Positions 46,436-56,995 are shown, numbered from the stretch's first letter. The stretch: 64,000 nucleotides of DNA from Candidatus Paracaedibacteraceae bacterium (GCA_030694965.1 JAUYTZ010000018.1:145559-209558); one strand, 5' to 3'. Made by a program: numbers and translations. The notes: generated from the letters alone by a model not told the origin.

Positions 46436-48985
46436 ATGGTAAATGTGATTTCCATGTCATCGACCTTAACGCCTATGATGCAGCAGTATTGGGAATTAAA
46501 AAAATCGCACCCGAATGAGATTTTATTTTATCGTATGGGTGATTTTTATGAAATGTTTTATGATGATGCCGTGGCAGCTGCGCATGACCTTGATATTGCA
46601 TTGACGAAGCGTGGTAAAAATGAGGGCGAAGATATACCAATGTGCGGCGTGCCGTTTCATGCGTATGAAAACTACCTTGCGCGTCTCATTCAAAAAGGGC
46701 ATCGGGTTGCTATTTGCGAGCAGCTTGAATCTCCGGAAGATGCTAAAAAGCGTGGTGCAAAGGGGCCTCTTCAGCGTGGTGTTGTGCGTGTTGTCACACC
46801 TGGAACATTAACGGAAGAAACGCTTTTACCTGCACGTCAAAATAATTATTTAATTGCTTTATCGCCTATCGTAAAAGGAGGAATGGGAATATCGATTATC
46901 GATATTTCAACGGGTGAATTTATGCTTGAACCGTGTGCGCTAAATGAGTTAGCAACGACGTTAGCAAGGCTTAATCCTTCTGAAATTTTAATGCCGGACA
47001 CGCATCTTAATTCCGGTGAGTTATCAGATATATTGATGCCGTGGCGCCGTAAATGCACACCGTTGCCGCCTGTTCGTTTTAGTCATAGTAACTGCGTTGA
47101 TCGCTTGATGTCTTTTTTTAAAACAAAGACTCTTGATGTTTTTGGAGCCATACCAGATGAATGTGTGATGGCTGCTGGTGTTGCGCTTGATTATCTTTAT
47201 TTAACGCAAAAAGAGGCGCTGCCCCGTTTAGCGTACCCGCGTTTTATTCAAAAATCTGAAGCGCTTGTTATTGATGCTGCGACGCGCAAAAGTTTAGAAT
47301 TAGTTTATAATCAAAGTGGTCAATTTCAAGGCTCGTTGCTGCATGCCATTGATCGAACATTAACGCCTATGGGTGCGCGCCTTTTGGTGAAGCGTTTGTC
47401 AGCGCCATTGATTAACCCAAAGCTGATTGAAGAACGTCAACAAAAAGTAGCCTATTTTTATAATGCGCCTGATTTGCGTAAACAGATTCGATTATTTTTA
47501 TCAAAATGCCCAGATGCAGAACGTGCACTTAGTCGTCTGCTTATGGCTAGAGGCGGTCCTAGAGATGTCGGTTTAATTCGCCAAACCCTTGTGCAATCAG
47601 AAGAGCTTGCTATGCTATTGAATGAAAACATTTCATTTGCAGCTCAATGGAAAGAAGTTTTGGTGAGCAACACTGAAGTTCTTGCTTTATTGACTGCGGC
47701 TTTTAAAGAAGAGCAGCTGCCGCTGCTAGCGCGGGATGGCGGTTTTATTGCAGATGGCTATTCAGCTGAACTTGATCGTATTAGGCATGTGCAGGCGAAT
47801 GGCCATTCCATGATTCAAGCATTGCAGCAGCGTTATGTAACTGAGACCTCTATTACAACATTAAAGATTCGCCATAACCATGTGCTTGGATATCATATAG
47901 ATGTAAGTCCAAGTCATAATAGCAAAGTTCCCTCTGAATTTATTCACAGGCAAACATTATCGACGAGTTACCGCTACACGACAGTTGAATTATCTGAGCT
48001 TGAGCAAGAGCTGAGTCAAGCATCAGCATTAGCTTTAACGCTTGAATTATCATTATATGAAAATTTAATGGCTGACATTGCATCAGTGGCTGATTCATTA
48101 AAACAAGTTTTATCTGTGATTGCAGATATTGACTTTGCAGCAGCTGCCGCTGAGCTTGCGGTCATTGAAGGATATGTTGAACCTATTATTGATGAATCGC
48201 GTATTGTTCAAATTGAGGGCGGCCGTCATCCTGTGGTTGAACAGTCATTAAAACAGTCATATACAGCAACGCCGTTTGTATCGAATGATTGTAAGATGAC
48301 AGAACTTAAACAATTTTGGTTAATGACAGGTCCGAATATGGGCGGCAAAAGTACGTATCTTCGTCAAAATGCGCTTATAATAATTATGGCGCAAATGGGA
48401 ATGTATGTGCCAGCGAAGCGTGCGCGTATAGGGTGGGTCGATCGTATTTTTAGCCGTGTTGGTGCATCTGATGATTTAGCAGCTGGTAGGTCAACCTTTA
48501 TGGTGGAAATGGTTGAAACGGCTACGATTTTGCATCAAGCAACGAATCGATCTTTTGTCATCCTAGATGAGATAGGGCGCGGGACTGCAACGTACGATGG
48601 CTTGGCTATTGCGTGGGCTGTGTCTGAGCATTTGCATGATCAAGTAAAGTGTAGAGCTATTTTTGCAACGCATTACCATGAGTTGACTAAATTAAAAGAA
48701 ACTCTGGATCGGCTTGGCTGTTTAACAGTTCAAGTTGAAGAATGGCAAAGCCAAATTGTTTTCTTGCATAAAGTCATCGAAGGTGTGGCCGATCGATCGT
48801 ATGGAGTGCATGTAGCGGCGCTTGCAGGGTTGCCAAAAACGGTAGTAAATCGTGCGCAAGAGGTATTGCTTGTGCTTGAACAGAAAAGCCTTGAGAGTCA
48901 GACACAAGAGCATCAAAAGCATGTTTGTATTGTAAAAGAAGAAATCCCAGTACAAAAGAAGGTTCAGCTAAAATTGATTTTTTAG
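46436..48985 (+). CDS. mutS: DNA mismatch repair protein MutS
   Basis: MutS with the mismatch-reading motif [13 protein letters not shown] (Phe-x-Glu), the connector and lever domains, Walker [15 protein letters not shown], and Walker [17 protein letters not shown] with ATHYHELT. The ORF track opens at 46346, but the first 30 residues look non-conserved. The ATG at 46436 has an AGGG site at the right distance and lies closer to the conserved [11 protein letters not shown], so I use it (849 residues); a start at MSSTLTP is also possible. The C-terminal dimer tail is short. No mutL nearby. Confidence 0.96.
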   Translation: MVNVISMSSTLTPMMQQYWELKKSHPNEILFYRMGDFYEMFYDDAVAAAHDLDIALTKRGKNEGEDIPMCGVPFHAYENYLARLIQKGHRVAICEQLESPEDAKKRGAKGPLQRGVVRVVTPGTLTEETLLPARQNNYLIALSPIVKGGMGISIIDISTGEFMLEPCALNELATTLARLNPSEILMPDTHLNSGELSDILMPWRRKCTPLPPVRFSHSNCVDRLMSFFKTKTLDVFGAIPDECVMAAGVALDYLYLTQKEALPRLAYPRFIQKSEALVIDAATRKSLELVYNQSGQFQGSLLHAIDRTLTPMGARLLVKRLSAPLINPKLIEERQQKVAYFYNAPDLRKQIRLFLSKCPDAERALSRLLMARGGPRDVGLIRQTLVQSEELAMLLNENISFAAQWKEVLVSNTEVLALLTAAFKEEQLPLLARDGGFIADGYSAELDRIRHVQANGHSMIQALQQRYVTETSITTLKIRHNHVLGYHIDVSPSHNSKVPSEFIHRQTLSTSYRYTTVELSELEQELSQASALALTLELSLYENLMADIASVADSLKQVLSVIADIDFAAAAAELAVIEGYVEPIIDESRIVQIEGGRHPVVEQSLKQSYTATPFVSNDCKMTELKQFWLMTGPNMGGKSTYLRQNALIIIMAQMGMYVPAKRARIGWVDRIFSRVGASDDLAAGRSTFMVEMVETATILHQATNRSFVILDEIGRGTATYDGLAIAWAVSEHLHDQVKCRAIFATHYHELTKLKETLDRLGCLTVQVEEWQSQIVFLHKVIEGVADRSYGVHVAALAGLPKTVVNRAQEVLLVLEQKSLESQTQEHQKHVCIVKEEIPVQKKVQLKLIF

Positions 48986-49086
48986 AAAGTGCTTGCTATT
49001 AAAAAAGTCAAACATGAACAAGTTTGTATTATGAGTGCAAATTTGCTCATGCTTAAATTCTTTGGCTAATAGTAGTGATTAGCTTT

Positions 49087-51102
49087 TTAAATATCGACAT
49101 CTTTAAAGAATGGTGCATTTTCTTGAATGAATAAGAATCGTGCTTCTGCATTTTTCCCCATTAGGCGCATTACAAAATTATCTTGTCCTGTTGCTTGATC
49201 TGGCAGTAATTGTACTTGCAGTAATGTGCGGTGAGCAGGTGACATCGTTGTTTGACGCAACTGATCAACGGGCATTTCCCCTAAACCTTTAAATCGGCTG
49301 ATTTCAACTTTGCTGTTTGATCTGAATTTTGTTTTCATAAATTCATCTTTTTCCGCGTCATTGCGTGCATACCAAACTGTGCCGCCATTTGCTAAGCGAT
49401 AAAGGGGTGGTTGCGCTAAGTATACGTAGCCTTTTTCAATGATTGGGCGCATTTCTTGAAAGAAAAATGTCAATAATAGTGACGCAATATGGGCGCCGTC
49501 AACATCCGCATCCGTCATGATTACAATACGATGATAGCGCAGTTTGCTTGGATCGCAGGCTTTGCCAACGCCGCACCCAAGAGCTAGAGCTAAGTCTGAC
49601 ACCTCTTGGTTTGCTTTAAGCTTATCAAGGGATGCTGTGGCAACGTTTAAAATTTTACCTTTTAGTGGTAGCACGGCTTGCGTTGCGCGTGAACGTGCTT
49701 GTTTAGCTGATCCTCCTGCAGAATCTCCTTCGACTAAAAAGATTTCACATTGACTTGGATCAGTTGATGTGCAGTCTGTAAGTTTTCCGGGTAAACGTAA
49801 TCTGCGTGTTGCGCTTGCACGTGCAACTTCCTTTGCCTTTTTCTTGCTAAGGCGTTCATCCGCGCGGGCTAGCGTTACTTCTAAAATGCGTTCAGCAAGT
49901 TTTGGATGGCCTGATAACCAGTGATCAAGGTGGTCTTTAATCGTGTTTTCAACAAGTCGTGCTGCTTGCTGTGATACTAATTTTTCTTTTGTTTGGCCTT
50001 GAAATTGTGGCTGTGGAATGAAACAAGAAAGCACAGCGATGACTGCTCCATTCACATCTTCTGCAGTGAGTGTTGATGTGCGGCGATTATTAATACGTTC
50101 ACCATAATCTTTAATTGCGCGTGTAAGCGCTGATCTTAAACCTGTTTCGTGTGTGCCGCCTTGAGGCGTTGGAATAGTATTACAAAAAGATACAATTCTG
50201 GATGCTTCACCTAAATCAATATCTTCTTCCATAATTGCTTCTGGCCATAGAATTGACCATTCAGCTTTACCTTGATTGTCAGGAAAATTGGCGTCGCCGT
50301 TAAAGCAGTTGGTGTCATTTAAAATAAGACCAGGTTGATCGCTAATCAAATCACGTAAGTAATCGCCAAGCCCATCCGGGTAGAAAAGACGTTGTTCCTT
50401 TGGAATGCGGTTATCTTTTATCAACGATGCGTCGCATGACCATAAAATTTCAACACCTTTGAACAAATATGCTTTCGCACGGGCCATTTGGTAAATATAA
50501 GCAGCTTTGAATGTGTGATCCTCAAAAATCTCAGGATCAGGATGAAAGCGAATAGACGTGCCTTTTTTACGGGTAGGTGTTTCATCTTTTGTAAGAGCCG
50601 ATATTGGTTTGCCTCGTGAGTAGTCTTGGCGATAACGACCTTTGTCACGGCATACCTCAATTTCAACAAGGTCTGATAGTGCATTTACAACTGAAATACC
50701 AACACCATGCAAACCGCCAGATGTGCTATAGACGCCTGTGTCAAATTTTCCGCCCGAGTGCAATGTTGTGAAAATAACTTCAAGAGCAGATAGTTCTGGA
50801 AATTTTGGGTGAGGGTCAACAGGAATGCCGCGTCCATCATCACGAATCATGATAATGTTATTTTTTTCTAGGCTAATTTCAATGCGCTTTGCAAATCCTG
50901 CAACAACTTCATCCATTGAGTTATCAAGTACTTCGGATACAAGGTGATGCATCGCTTTTTCATCCGTACCACCGATATACATGCCAGGACGTTTGCGCAC
51001 AGGTTCCAGGCCTTCAAGGACTTCAATGTCTTTTGCTGTATATTCTGCTTTAGGGCCTTTGGCTGCAGTTGATTTTGGTTGAAACAAGTTTGGCGTCGTC
51101 AT
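49087..51102 (-). CDS. parE: DNA topoisomerase IV subunit B
   Basis: A type IIA topoisomerase ATPase subunit. The GHKL ATP site has EVLDNSMDEVVAG, IRDDGRGIPVDPHPKFP and STSGGLHGVGISVVNALS; the TOPRIM domain has EGDSAGGSAKQARSRATQAV and DADVDGAHIASLLLTFFF. The length (671 residues from the ATG at 51102) and the start KAEYTAKDIEVLEGLEPVRK match alphaproteobacterial ParE rather than the longer GyrB. The ORF track's 57 extra N-terminal residues are Cys- and His-rich, unlike ParE, and overlap the neighbouring gene, so I reject them. ParC is not in the window. Confidence 0.92.
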   Translation of the reverse strand: MTTPNLFQPKSTAAKGPKAEYTAKDIEVLEGLEPVRKRPGMYIGGTDEKAMHHLVSEVLDNSMDEVVAGFAKRIEISLEKNNIIMIRDDGRGIPVDPHPKFPELSALEVIFTTLHSGGKFDTGVYSTSGGLHGVGISVVNALSDLVEIEVCRDKGRYRQDYSRGKPISALTKDETPTRKKGTSIRFHPDPEIFEDHTFKAAYIYQMARAKAYLFKGVEILWSCDASLIKDNRIPKEQRLFYPDGLGDYLRDLISDQPGLILNDTNCFNGDANFPDNQGKAEWSILWPEAIMEEDIDLGEASRIVSFCNTIPTPQGGTHETGLRSALTRAIKDYGERINNRRTSTLTAEDVNGAVIAVLSCFIPQPQFQGQTKEKLVSQQAARLVENTIKDHLDHWLSGHPKLAERILEVTLARADERLSKKKAKEVARASATRRLRLPGKLTDCTSTDPSQCEIFLVEGDSAGGSAKQARSRATQAVLPLKGKILNVATASLDKLKANQEVSDLALALGCGVGKACDPSKLRYHRIVIMTDADVDGAHIASLLLTFFFQEMRPIIEKGYVYLAQPPLYRLANGGTVWYARNDAEKDEFMKTKFRSNSKVEISRFKGLGEMPVDQLRQTTMSPAHRTLLQVQLLPDQATGQDNFVMRLMGKNAEARFLFIQENAPFFKDVDI

Positions 51103-51226
51103 GATTTTTTTACCAGTATTTTTAGGGCGTTTAGATTGGCATGTGCCAATACTATTATTGATAACATTTTTTGTATAGGTTTTACACAATCTAATCGTGC
51201 AGTGTGTGTAGAATTGGAAATCTTTC

Positions 51227-52078
51227 TTAACGTAGGAGTGCTGGGTAGCTAAAGAAAAAGAAATGTGTTGCATTTAAGCTAATGTGCACCAAAATAGATG
51301 ATTCAATCCGGTTTGTTTTTAAAAAGGCTGCACCATAAAATAATCCTGCAATAGTGGATAAAATAATCATAGGCACCCCTTGCTGATAATGACGAAACCC
51401 GAATAAAATAGAGGTAATGATTAATGCGTATGCAGATGGAAAACCTTTATCTTGACATAGGTTAGTGAGCCCTTTTTGAATGTATCCCCGAAAGAACGCT
51501 TCTTCGGCAATGCACGTTAGCATTAAATTTGTTGTTAAAAAAATAAACGTTTGAGATGGGAATTTAACATCGAAGGTAACATGACCAAGCAAAAGGGCAG
51601 CGATCATTAATGTTCCGGTGCAAAGCATGCCGTAAAAATTAGCTTCTTTTATAATGGATTTCCATTCATTTCTTCTCTTTGCTAAAGGAATAATGCCGCT
51701 TGCAATTAAAGTAAATGCAATTAATGCCCCTTCAAGGTTCATATACATTGTAAATGGTTTACACTGGGGCGCGATTTGAATGCCATCAAAAACTTTAAAG
51801 TTATTAAACCCTGGAATCATGTGAAAGAAGAGCAAAAAACCAAGTAATGTGAATGCAGTATGCGCAGTTTTAGTTAGAGATGTTCGGTAGTTTTGTTGAA
51901 TTAAATAAGTCAGCCCTAATAAGGGAAATAGTATCCATCCAGCTGTAAAGTTTGTCAGGAAAGTTGCAGATGCTAGCGCAAGGACGGCAAAAGCAATAGC
52001 TGCAGTTTTGGAAAACCAAAGAGACGCAAGCGCTATCATCATGACTGCGTATGGAATATAGGACATAAGGGTAATCAA
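51227..52078 (-). CDS. CPBP family intramembrane glutamic endopeptidase
   Basis: A 283-residue polytopic membrane protein with the CPBP (Abi) motifs in order: AEEAFFRGYIQKGL (EExxxR), FGFRHYQQG (FxxxH) and LVHISLNATHFF (HxxxN/H). These form the glutamate-based active site of Rce1-like proteases, which cleave membrane proteins or prenylated substrates. Eukaryotic-like processing or bacteriocin immunity are possible roles; the substrate is not known. Upstream of parE in the same direction. Confidence 0.87.
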   Translation of the reverse strand: MITLMSYIPYAVMMIALASLWFSKTAAIAFAVLALASATFLTNFTAGWILFPLLGLTYLIQQNYRTSLTKTAHTAFTLLGFLLFFHMIPGFNNFKVFDGIQIAPQCKPFTMYMNLEGALIAFTLIASGIIPLAKRRNEWKSIIKEANFYGMLCTGTLMIAALLLGHVTFDVKFPSQTFIFLTTNLMLTCIAEEAFFRGYIQKGLTNLCQDKGFPSAYALIITSILFGFRHYQQGVPMIILSTIAGLFYGAAFLKTNRIESSILVHISLNATHFFFFSYPALLR

Positions 52079-52295
52079 TCTATAAAGTATTTATTTAATA
52101 TTAATAAAGAGTTTTTGTCCTTAGTAATAGATACTTTTATAAAATAAAATTAATTGGTTGATTTTTGGTCGTTATTTTTTAAAATGAGTATGGTAAAACC
52201 AGAAGCAGATCCTTATTAAAGGTTTTTTATGTTCTTATTATAAAATTAATGGCTATCTACTCGGCTGGAAAATACGCAGCAGAGCTCTGTTTTTG

Positions 52296-52595
52296 TTATT
52301 TAGCAGGAGGAGTTTCTAAAGGAAGATCAACTAGGCGTCCTTTCAACATGCCAACATTATTTGATATATTGAAACCTAATTCCTTGAGTTGAGCTTCCAT
52401 AGACGTCATGTGTTGTTCTAATTTTATCGATAAATTATTAGTTTTTTCTTCGACTCTGTTTAATCTTTCTTCAATAACGATTATCTTTCTTGAATCCTCT
52501 TCCTTTCCTTTCCATTTTTCCACAAAAATTGGGCCTAAAAAACCTCCAAATACGCCAAGAGCAATCGGAATTATAACACTTTTAAGATCAAACAT
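52296..52595 (-). CDS. Small membrane-anchored coiled-coil protein, unknown
   Basis: A 99-residue protein with one N-terminal transmembrane helix (SVIIPIALGVFGGFLGPIFV) and then a charged, coiled-coil-like region (RKIIVIEERLNRVEEKTNNL and so on). No family recognised. An AGAGAAGAA-type purine stretch lies before the ATG, consistent with translation. Confidence 0.5.
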   Translation of the reverse strand: MFDLKSVIIPIALGVFGGFLGPIFVEKWKGKEEDSRKIIVIEERLNRVEEKTNNLSIKLEQHMTSMEAQLKELGFNISNNVGMLKGRLVDLPLETPPAK

Positions 52596-52791
52596 GTTCT
52601 TCTCTTTCTACAAAAAAATTGTCATGAATAACAATACACTTGCTGTAATATTTTTTCACATCAGTGTATAAAATTTATTATTATTTAAAGAACTGAAGCG
52701 TAACTTACTTATTTCAGTTTTCTGGGCTAAGTATCGACCATATCTCCTTTGTTTCAATTATTTTAATTGGACAAAATTTCTACATAAGCAT

Positions 52792-53244
52792 TTACTCAGA
52801 GTCAAGAATAGATTCAAGCCATTTTTTATGTCTATGTTCATCCAATAAGCCACGCGCTATTGTTTCTTTCGCGTCGGGCCAAATGTGTTCATGATTTTTC
52901 AACCGATTATAAGCTGTATTTGTGTCGATTTCATTGCTTTTTAAAGCCAGTAGGATAGCCCCATCTCCTACAAGGTTTCCTAAAATAACTTTCCCTTTTG
53001 TAATCCATTGTTTTCCTAAGCTAGGTCCGCTTGGTGCTATAATATCATGTGTTTTTAAAAGTTCAGTAAGCTCTTTAATATGTCGCAAATGATCTTGCAT
53101 GAATGAAATAATTTTCATTTTGTATTCTTCATTTTCAATTCTATTTATACCAGCTTCATACGCTTCTGCAGCATCGTACTCAAGCTCTACTAAAGCTTTA
53201 AGGGCTTCTTCAAAATCAGATTGTGTTCCAACAAACGTTACCAT
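52792..53244 (-). CDS. Ferritin-like DUF2383 family protein
   Basis: A 150-residue four-helix-bundle protein resembling DUF2383/PA2169-family proteins. It has helical segments with Glu and His in ExxH-like spacing (ALVELEYDAAEAYEAGINRI, MQDHLRHIKELTELL, LLDEHRHKKWLESI). Members are stress-induced, and their metal binding is not well established. An excellent AAAGGAG site lies at the right distance upstream of the ATG. Grouped with two other small minus-strand genes. Confidence 0.75.
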   Translation of the reverse strand: MVTFVGTQSDFEEALKALVELEYDAAEAYEAGINRIENEEYKMKIISFMQDHLRHIKELTELLKTHDIIAPSGPSLGKQWITKGKVILGNLVGDGAILLALKSNEIDTNTAYNRLKNHEHIWPDAKETIARGLLDEHRHKKWLESILDSE

Positions 53245-53338
53245 TTTTTATCTCCTTTAAAACGTAAAGCTGGTAATGATTTTTCTTATTTATAACTATT
53301 TTAATAAACAAATATAAAATCATTGTCGCTAAAATAAA

Positions 53339-53575
53339 TCACTTTGTGTTTTCAACGTATTGTTCAGAGTCAACTGTGGAGTGATATTCTTCTCCAATTT
53401 GGCCCAAAGCATGAAAAACTTCATTTGTGCCCGTGTTTTTCATTGCATGTTTGATAAATTCATTTCTATTTGCGGAAAAATTTACACATTTTTCTGCAGC
53501 AGAATGATTTGTTTTATTGAGATTCTCATAACAACATTTATTTGTTTTATTTTTATCTTTTTTTATTTTTGTCAT
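53339..53575 (-). CDS. Small hypothetical protein
   Basis: A 78-residue basic protein with a KKDKNKTNKCCYENLNKTN N-terminus, not recognised. The ORF track starts at 53590, but the ATG at 53575 is preceded by AAGGA at a proper distance, which decides the start and argues that the gene is expressed. It lies 94 bases upstream of the DUF2383 gene on the same strand and may be cotranscribed with it. Confidence 0.45.
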   Translation of the reverse strand: MTKIKKDKNKTNKCCYENLNKTNHSAAEKCVNFSANRNEFIKHAMKNTGTNEVFHALGQIGEEYHSTVDSEQYVENTK

Positions 53576-53811
53576 AATATATCCTTCCATTCTTTAAACT
53601 TTATTCTGATAATAGTTTTAATTTAATTTATTTTTATATGTTTAGAGCAGTAATATGCAAATTGCATGTTGTTGTTTTTTTCAATTGCAATTGTATCTAG
53701 CTTTATTAACAGGTATTTTTTGGTTGTACATTTTATTTTATTTCATATATACGAAAATATTACATATGCGCATAATTATTGAAATAAAAAAGATAATTAA
53801 AAGGATTTTAT

Positions 53812-53982
53812 GTGATAAAATTAAATAATAAACACATAATTTTATTTTTTATTATTTTGTTATTAATATTTAGTATAGGATCTACATCAAAAATTTGTTT
53901 TGCTTGAATAGAGGAAATTAAAAAAAACAAGGCTTTGTTGCATGCTATAAATTCAAAGAAAGTTTCGTCTTCTTTTGATTAA
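53812..53982 (+). pseudogene. Remnant of a small exported protein gene (in-frame TGA)
   Basis: A GTG start preceded by AAAAGGA opens a 31-codon frame encoding a clean signal peptide (KHIILFFIILLLIFSIGSTS-KICFA). It ends in TGA exactly after the expected cleavage site. The same frame continues for 24 codons (IEEIKKNKALLHAINSKK...) to TAA at 53980. The simplest reading is a decayed or truncated exported-protein gene; a 31-residue hydrophobic peptide is the alternative. Confidence 0.4.
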
Positions 53983-54066
53983 AATGCTTGATAAACAGTA
54001 GAAAGTAACGGGCTTTTTTACGTGTAAAATGTTCTGTTAAGCGTATCAAAAATGACCAGCATAAAT

Positions 54067-54100
54067 AAAAAAAAGACGAACCTAAATTCGTCTTTTTTTT
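54067..54100. terminator. Rho-independent terminator, bidirectional
   Basis: AAAAAAAAGACGAA-CCTAAA-TTCGTCTTTTTTTT is a perfect 14-bp inverted repeat with A- and T-runs on either side. It lies 16 bases downstream of the minus-strand gene ending at 54116. Confidence 0.85.
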
Positions 54101-54115
54101 GTTTTAAATTAGTGA

Positions 54116-54652
54116 TTATTGGCCAGCTGGTGCTGGTGCAGTTACAACACATACAAGTGTTGATGCTAATTTACCTGTAAGAGCCTTTTTTGCCCATGCA
54201 ATAGCAAGCATTGACTCGGAAATATTTTTTGTTGCTTCGTTTGGGTCTTTGATCGATATTGTGTAGTTTATTTCAACTTTTCCATCATCATTCTTTTGAA
54301 GTTCTTCCGCGATTTTACTTGCGAGGCCTTTATCAAAGTCAGTACCGATTTTGTTAGGACTGTCTGCTGTGACAATCTTGCCAGTATCTGATTTGTAACA
54401 AATCATTTCACTTGTGCCGTTGATTGGTTTCATGTATCCAGAAGTTTCATCTAGCATTGGAGTATCTTTTGTGTCTCTATTGCTGCTACCATTTGCAGCT
54501 TTTATTTCGCCAGTTTCATTGCCGTTAAAATTTTCAGCAGCAATTTGAAAACGTGCATCAATTATTTTAAGAATTTCAGCTTTGTTTGCAGCATATGCTG
54601 AACATTGCACTGTTAGTGTTAAAAGAAGCATGTTTAAAATTTTTTTCATCAT
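54116..54652 (-). CDS. Exported protein of unknown function
   Basis: A 178-residue protein with a clear signal peptide (ILNMLLLTLTVQCSAYAANK). The mature part has an N-terminal helix (KAEILKIIDARFQIAAENF), a low-complexity middle, and a C-terminal region ending PAPAGQ. Not recognised. An AAAGG site precedes the ATG, and a strong terminator follows, so it is a monocistronic, probably expressed gene. Confidence 0.6.
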   Translation of the reverse strand: MMKKILNMLLLTLTVQCSAYAANKAEILKIIDARFQIAAENFNGNETGEIKAANGSSNRDTKDTPMLDETSGYMKPINGTSEMICYKSDTGKIVTADSPNKIGTDFDKGLASKIAEELQKNDDGKVEINYTISIKDPNEATKNISESMLAIAWAKKALTGKLASTLVCVVTAPAPAGQ

Positions 54653-54807
54653 ATGATACCTTTGTTTGAGTTTACGAAATTAGAATGTCATAATTGTAAA
54701 TATTTCAGAGTCCGAATCCTTTCTTGCCATTCCCTTTATAGTTTGATTTAAAGTCAGCAAAGGGGTTGCAGCCCACATCTAAAAAAGCAATACTAAGCAC
54801 GATAATC

Positions 54808-54836
54808 TTTTCAATAATTCTAGTATTGATTATAAT
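54808..54836 (+). promoter_or_regulatory. Putative promoter of recG
   Basis: TTTTCA, a 17-base spacer and a consensus TATAAT, ending 32 bases before the recG start. The -35 box is weak. Confidence 0.35.
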
Positions 54837-54868
54837 CGTTAATTTTTCTTTAACACATAGGGAAAAAA

Positions 54869-56995
54869 ATGACTTCGGCTAACGCGTATTTATTTTTAAG
54901 CTTTACAACTCTTCCTGTGATTGGGGTAAAACGAAAGGCATTTTTTAATCGCTTAACGAGTGGTGAAAACAATTTTGATTTGCTTTCGCATTTGCCAACA
55001 AATATTTTGCACAGAAAAATGGTTGGCGAAATGCTACCTGAGCATGCAGATGTATTGGTTACATGCCACTTTATAGTCGAATCACATTTTCCAAACACCC
55101 GAAGAGGGATGCCCTATAAGATTGTTGGAACGCTTGCTGAAAGTAAAGATTCGCTGGAGCTTGTTTTCTTTAATGCTTATCCTAGTTTTTTAGAACGTAC
55201 AGCTAAAAAAGGCACAACGATTGTTGTGAGTGGTAAAATTAAAATAGTAAAACAGCATGGGATAGACCATTTTCAAATGGTGCATCCGGATCATATGGGC
55301 CCACTTATAACAACAGATGATTGGATTGGGACGGAACGCGTGTATCCCTTAACGGCTGGTCTAACGCAAGGTATTGTGCGTAACGCTATTGATTCAGTAA
55401 TAAAGAGTTTAGTTGAAGTTGATGAATGGATTCCTTTAAAGACATTAAATCAGTTTCAATTTCCAACGTGGAAAACAGCATTTTTAATGGCGCATGCACC
55501 CAAAGAATTGTCTGATTTAGCTCCTATAGCATTGGCGCGTCAACGTCTTGCTTATGATGAATTATTTGCTCAACAGTTAGCACAACATTACTATCGCTCA
55601 CTTGAAGTTTTATCAACAAAAGCGCCTAAGTTGGTAAATACGTCAAAACTTTTTAAGCAATTAATTGACACATTGCCATTTGAGCTAACAGGTGATCAAA
55701 AGCGTGCTATTGGTGATGTTATACAAGATATCCTGCAGTCAAAACCGATGCATAGGTTGTTGCAAGGTGATGTGGGATCTGGCAAAACATTGGTTGCACT
55801 GGCATCAGCGTTGGTTGCCATTGATAATGGTTATCAAGTAGCGTTGCTTGCACCAACTGATATTTTAGCGCGTCAACATTTAGCAACAATTCAAACGCTG
55901 CTTGTTGGTATGCCTGTGCGCATTGCTTTGCTAACAGGTCGTGAAAAAGGGCTTGCACGCGCTAAAATTTTAAAAGAGTTGGCTGAGCATCGTATTGATT
56001 TTATTATTGGTACACATGCCATTATTCAAGAAGATGTTGTTTACGCTAAGCTCGGTCTTTCTATCGTGGATGAACAGCATCGTTTTGGGGTAAAACAACG
56101 TCTTGAATTGACGCAAAAAGCAAGTCAGGCACATCTTTTGAGCATGACAGCAACCCCCATTCCGCGAACGCTTTTATTGGCAAATTATGGTGAAATGTCG
56201 GTCTCACTATTAAAGGAAAAACCACCAGGGCGAAAAGAAGTTGAAACGCGCACTATTAGTGTTGAACGTCTTGCAGATGTGGTGTCATTTGTGGAAAATG
56301 TAATAGCTCGTGGAGAAAAAGTATTTTGGGTATGTCCGTTGGTTGAAGAATCTGAAAAGCTTGATTTGGCTGCAGCGGAAGATCGATATTTAGTGCTTGA
56401 AAAAATATTCGGTGATAAGGTTGTAATGACACATGGGCGATTAAAAGCACAAGATAAAGAAGCCGCAATGCAGCGTTTTGCTAAAGGTGATGCGATGTTA
56501 TTAGTGTCAACAACAGTTATTGAGGTCGGGGTGGATGTGCCTGCCGCAACTGTTATGATTATTGAGCATGCAGAACGTTTTGGATTGGCACAATTGCATC
56601 AATTGCGTGGGCGTATTGGGCGCGGTCAGCTTGAGGGGACGTGCTTATTATTATATGGAAAGAATGTGTCATTTATATCAAGACAACGTCTGCAAATGAT
56701 GAAAAAAACAAATGATGGATTTGAATTAGCTGAGGCTGATTTGCGTTTGCGAGGCGGCGGTGAAATGCTTGGCCTTCGTCAAAGTGGTTTGCCAAAATTC
56801 AAGTTTGCTGATTTTTCAGCTGAAGAGCCTGAAACATATGACGTTATGCAAAACATATATGAAGTTGCAGACCAAGATGCAAAAGAGTTGTTGGCAGATG
56901 ATGCAAGATTAACGTCGGAACGAGGGGCCGCGGCACGTTTTTTATTGCGGTTATTTAATTTAGATGAGGCCGAGCGATTGAAGCGCGCGGGTTAA
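54869..56995 (+). CDS. recG: ATP-dependent DNA helicase RecG
   Basis: A 708-residue SF2 helicase. The N-terminal wedge/OB domain (about residues 50-170) precedes Walker A LLQGDVGSGKTLVALASAL, the DEQH box in IVDEQHRFGVKQR, MTATPIPRTL, and the C-terminal motif LHQLRGRIGRG. It remodels stalled replication forks and branched intermediates. Full length, monocistronic, and upstream of ftsK. Confidence 0.97.
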   Translation: MTSANAYLFLSFTTLPVIGVKRKAFFNRLTSGENNFDLLSHLPTNILHRKMVGEMLPEHADVLVTCHFIVESHFPNTRRGMPYKIVGTLAESKDSLELVFFNAYPSFLERTAKKGTTIVVSGKIKIVKQHGIDHFQMVHPDHMGPLITTDDWIGTERVYPLTAGLTQGIVRNAIDSVIKSLVEVDEWIPLKTLNQFQFPTWKTAFLMAHAPKELSDLAPIALARQRLAYDELFAQQLAQHYYRSLEVLSTKAPKLVNTSKLFKQLIDTLPFELTGDQKRAIGDVIQDILQSKPMHRLLQGDVGSGKTLVALASALVAIDNGYQVALLAPTDILARQHLATIQTLLVGMPVRIALLTGREKGLARAKILKELAEHRIDFIIGTHAIIQEDVVYAKLGLSIVDEQHRFGVKQRLELTQKASQAHLLSMTATPIPRTLLLANYGEMSVSLLKEKPPGRKEVETRTISVERLADVVSFVENVIARGEKVFWVCPLVEESEKLDLAAAEDRYLVLEKIFGDKVVMTHGRLKAQDKEAAMQRFAKGDAMLLVSTTVIEVGVDVPAATVMIIEHAERFGLAQLHQLRGRIGRGQLEGTCLLLYGKNVSFISRQRLQMMKKTNDGFELAEADLRLRGGGEMLGLRQSGLPKFKFADFSAEEPETYDVMQNIYEVADQDAKELLADDARLTSERGAAARFLLRLFNLDEAERLKRAG

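Larger units (their letters stand above)
53576..54115. other. AT-rich gene-poor region
   Basis: About 540 bases without an intact gene longer than 31 codons. It contains a broken small exported ORF (listed separately) and, at its end, the terminator of the minus-strand gene at 54116. Confidence 0.6.

Noticed and set aside
47938-47950. TTATTCACAGG, resembling a DnaA box
   Set aside because: A single copy inside the mutS coding sequence with no AT-rich unwinding element or further boxes, so not an origin.
51103-51273. 57-residue N-terminal extension of parE in the ORF track
   Set aside because: The Cys/His-rich sequence is unlike any ParE N-terminus and overlaps the CPBP gene; the ATG at 51102 matches the expected start.
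53812-53982. Recoding of TGA as tryptophan or selenocysteine in the small exported ORF
   Set aside because: tRNA-Trp has the normal CCA anticodon, and TGA ends ordinary genes here (YejA-like, tadA, pseudopilin). No SECIS-like hairpin is evident.
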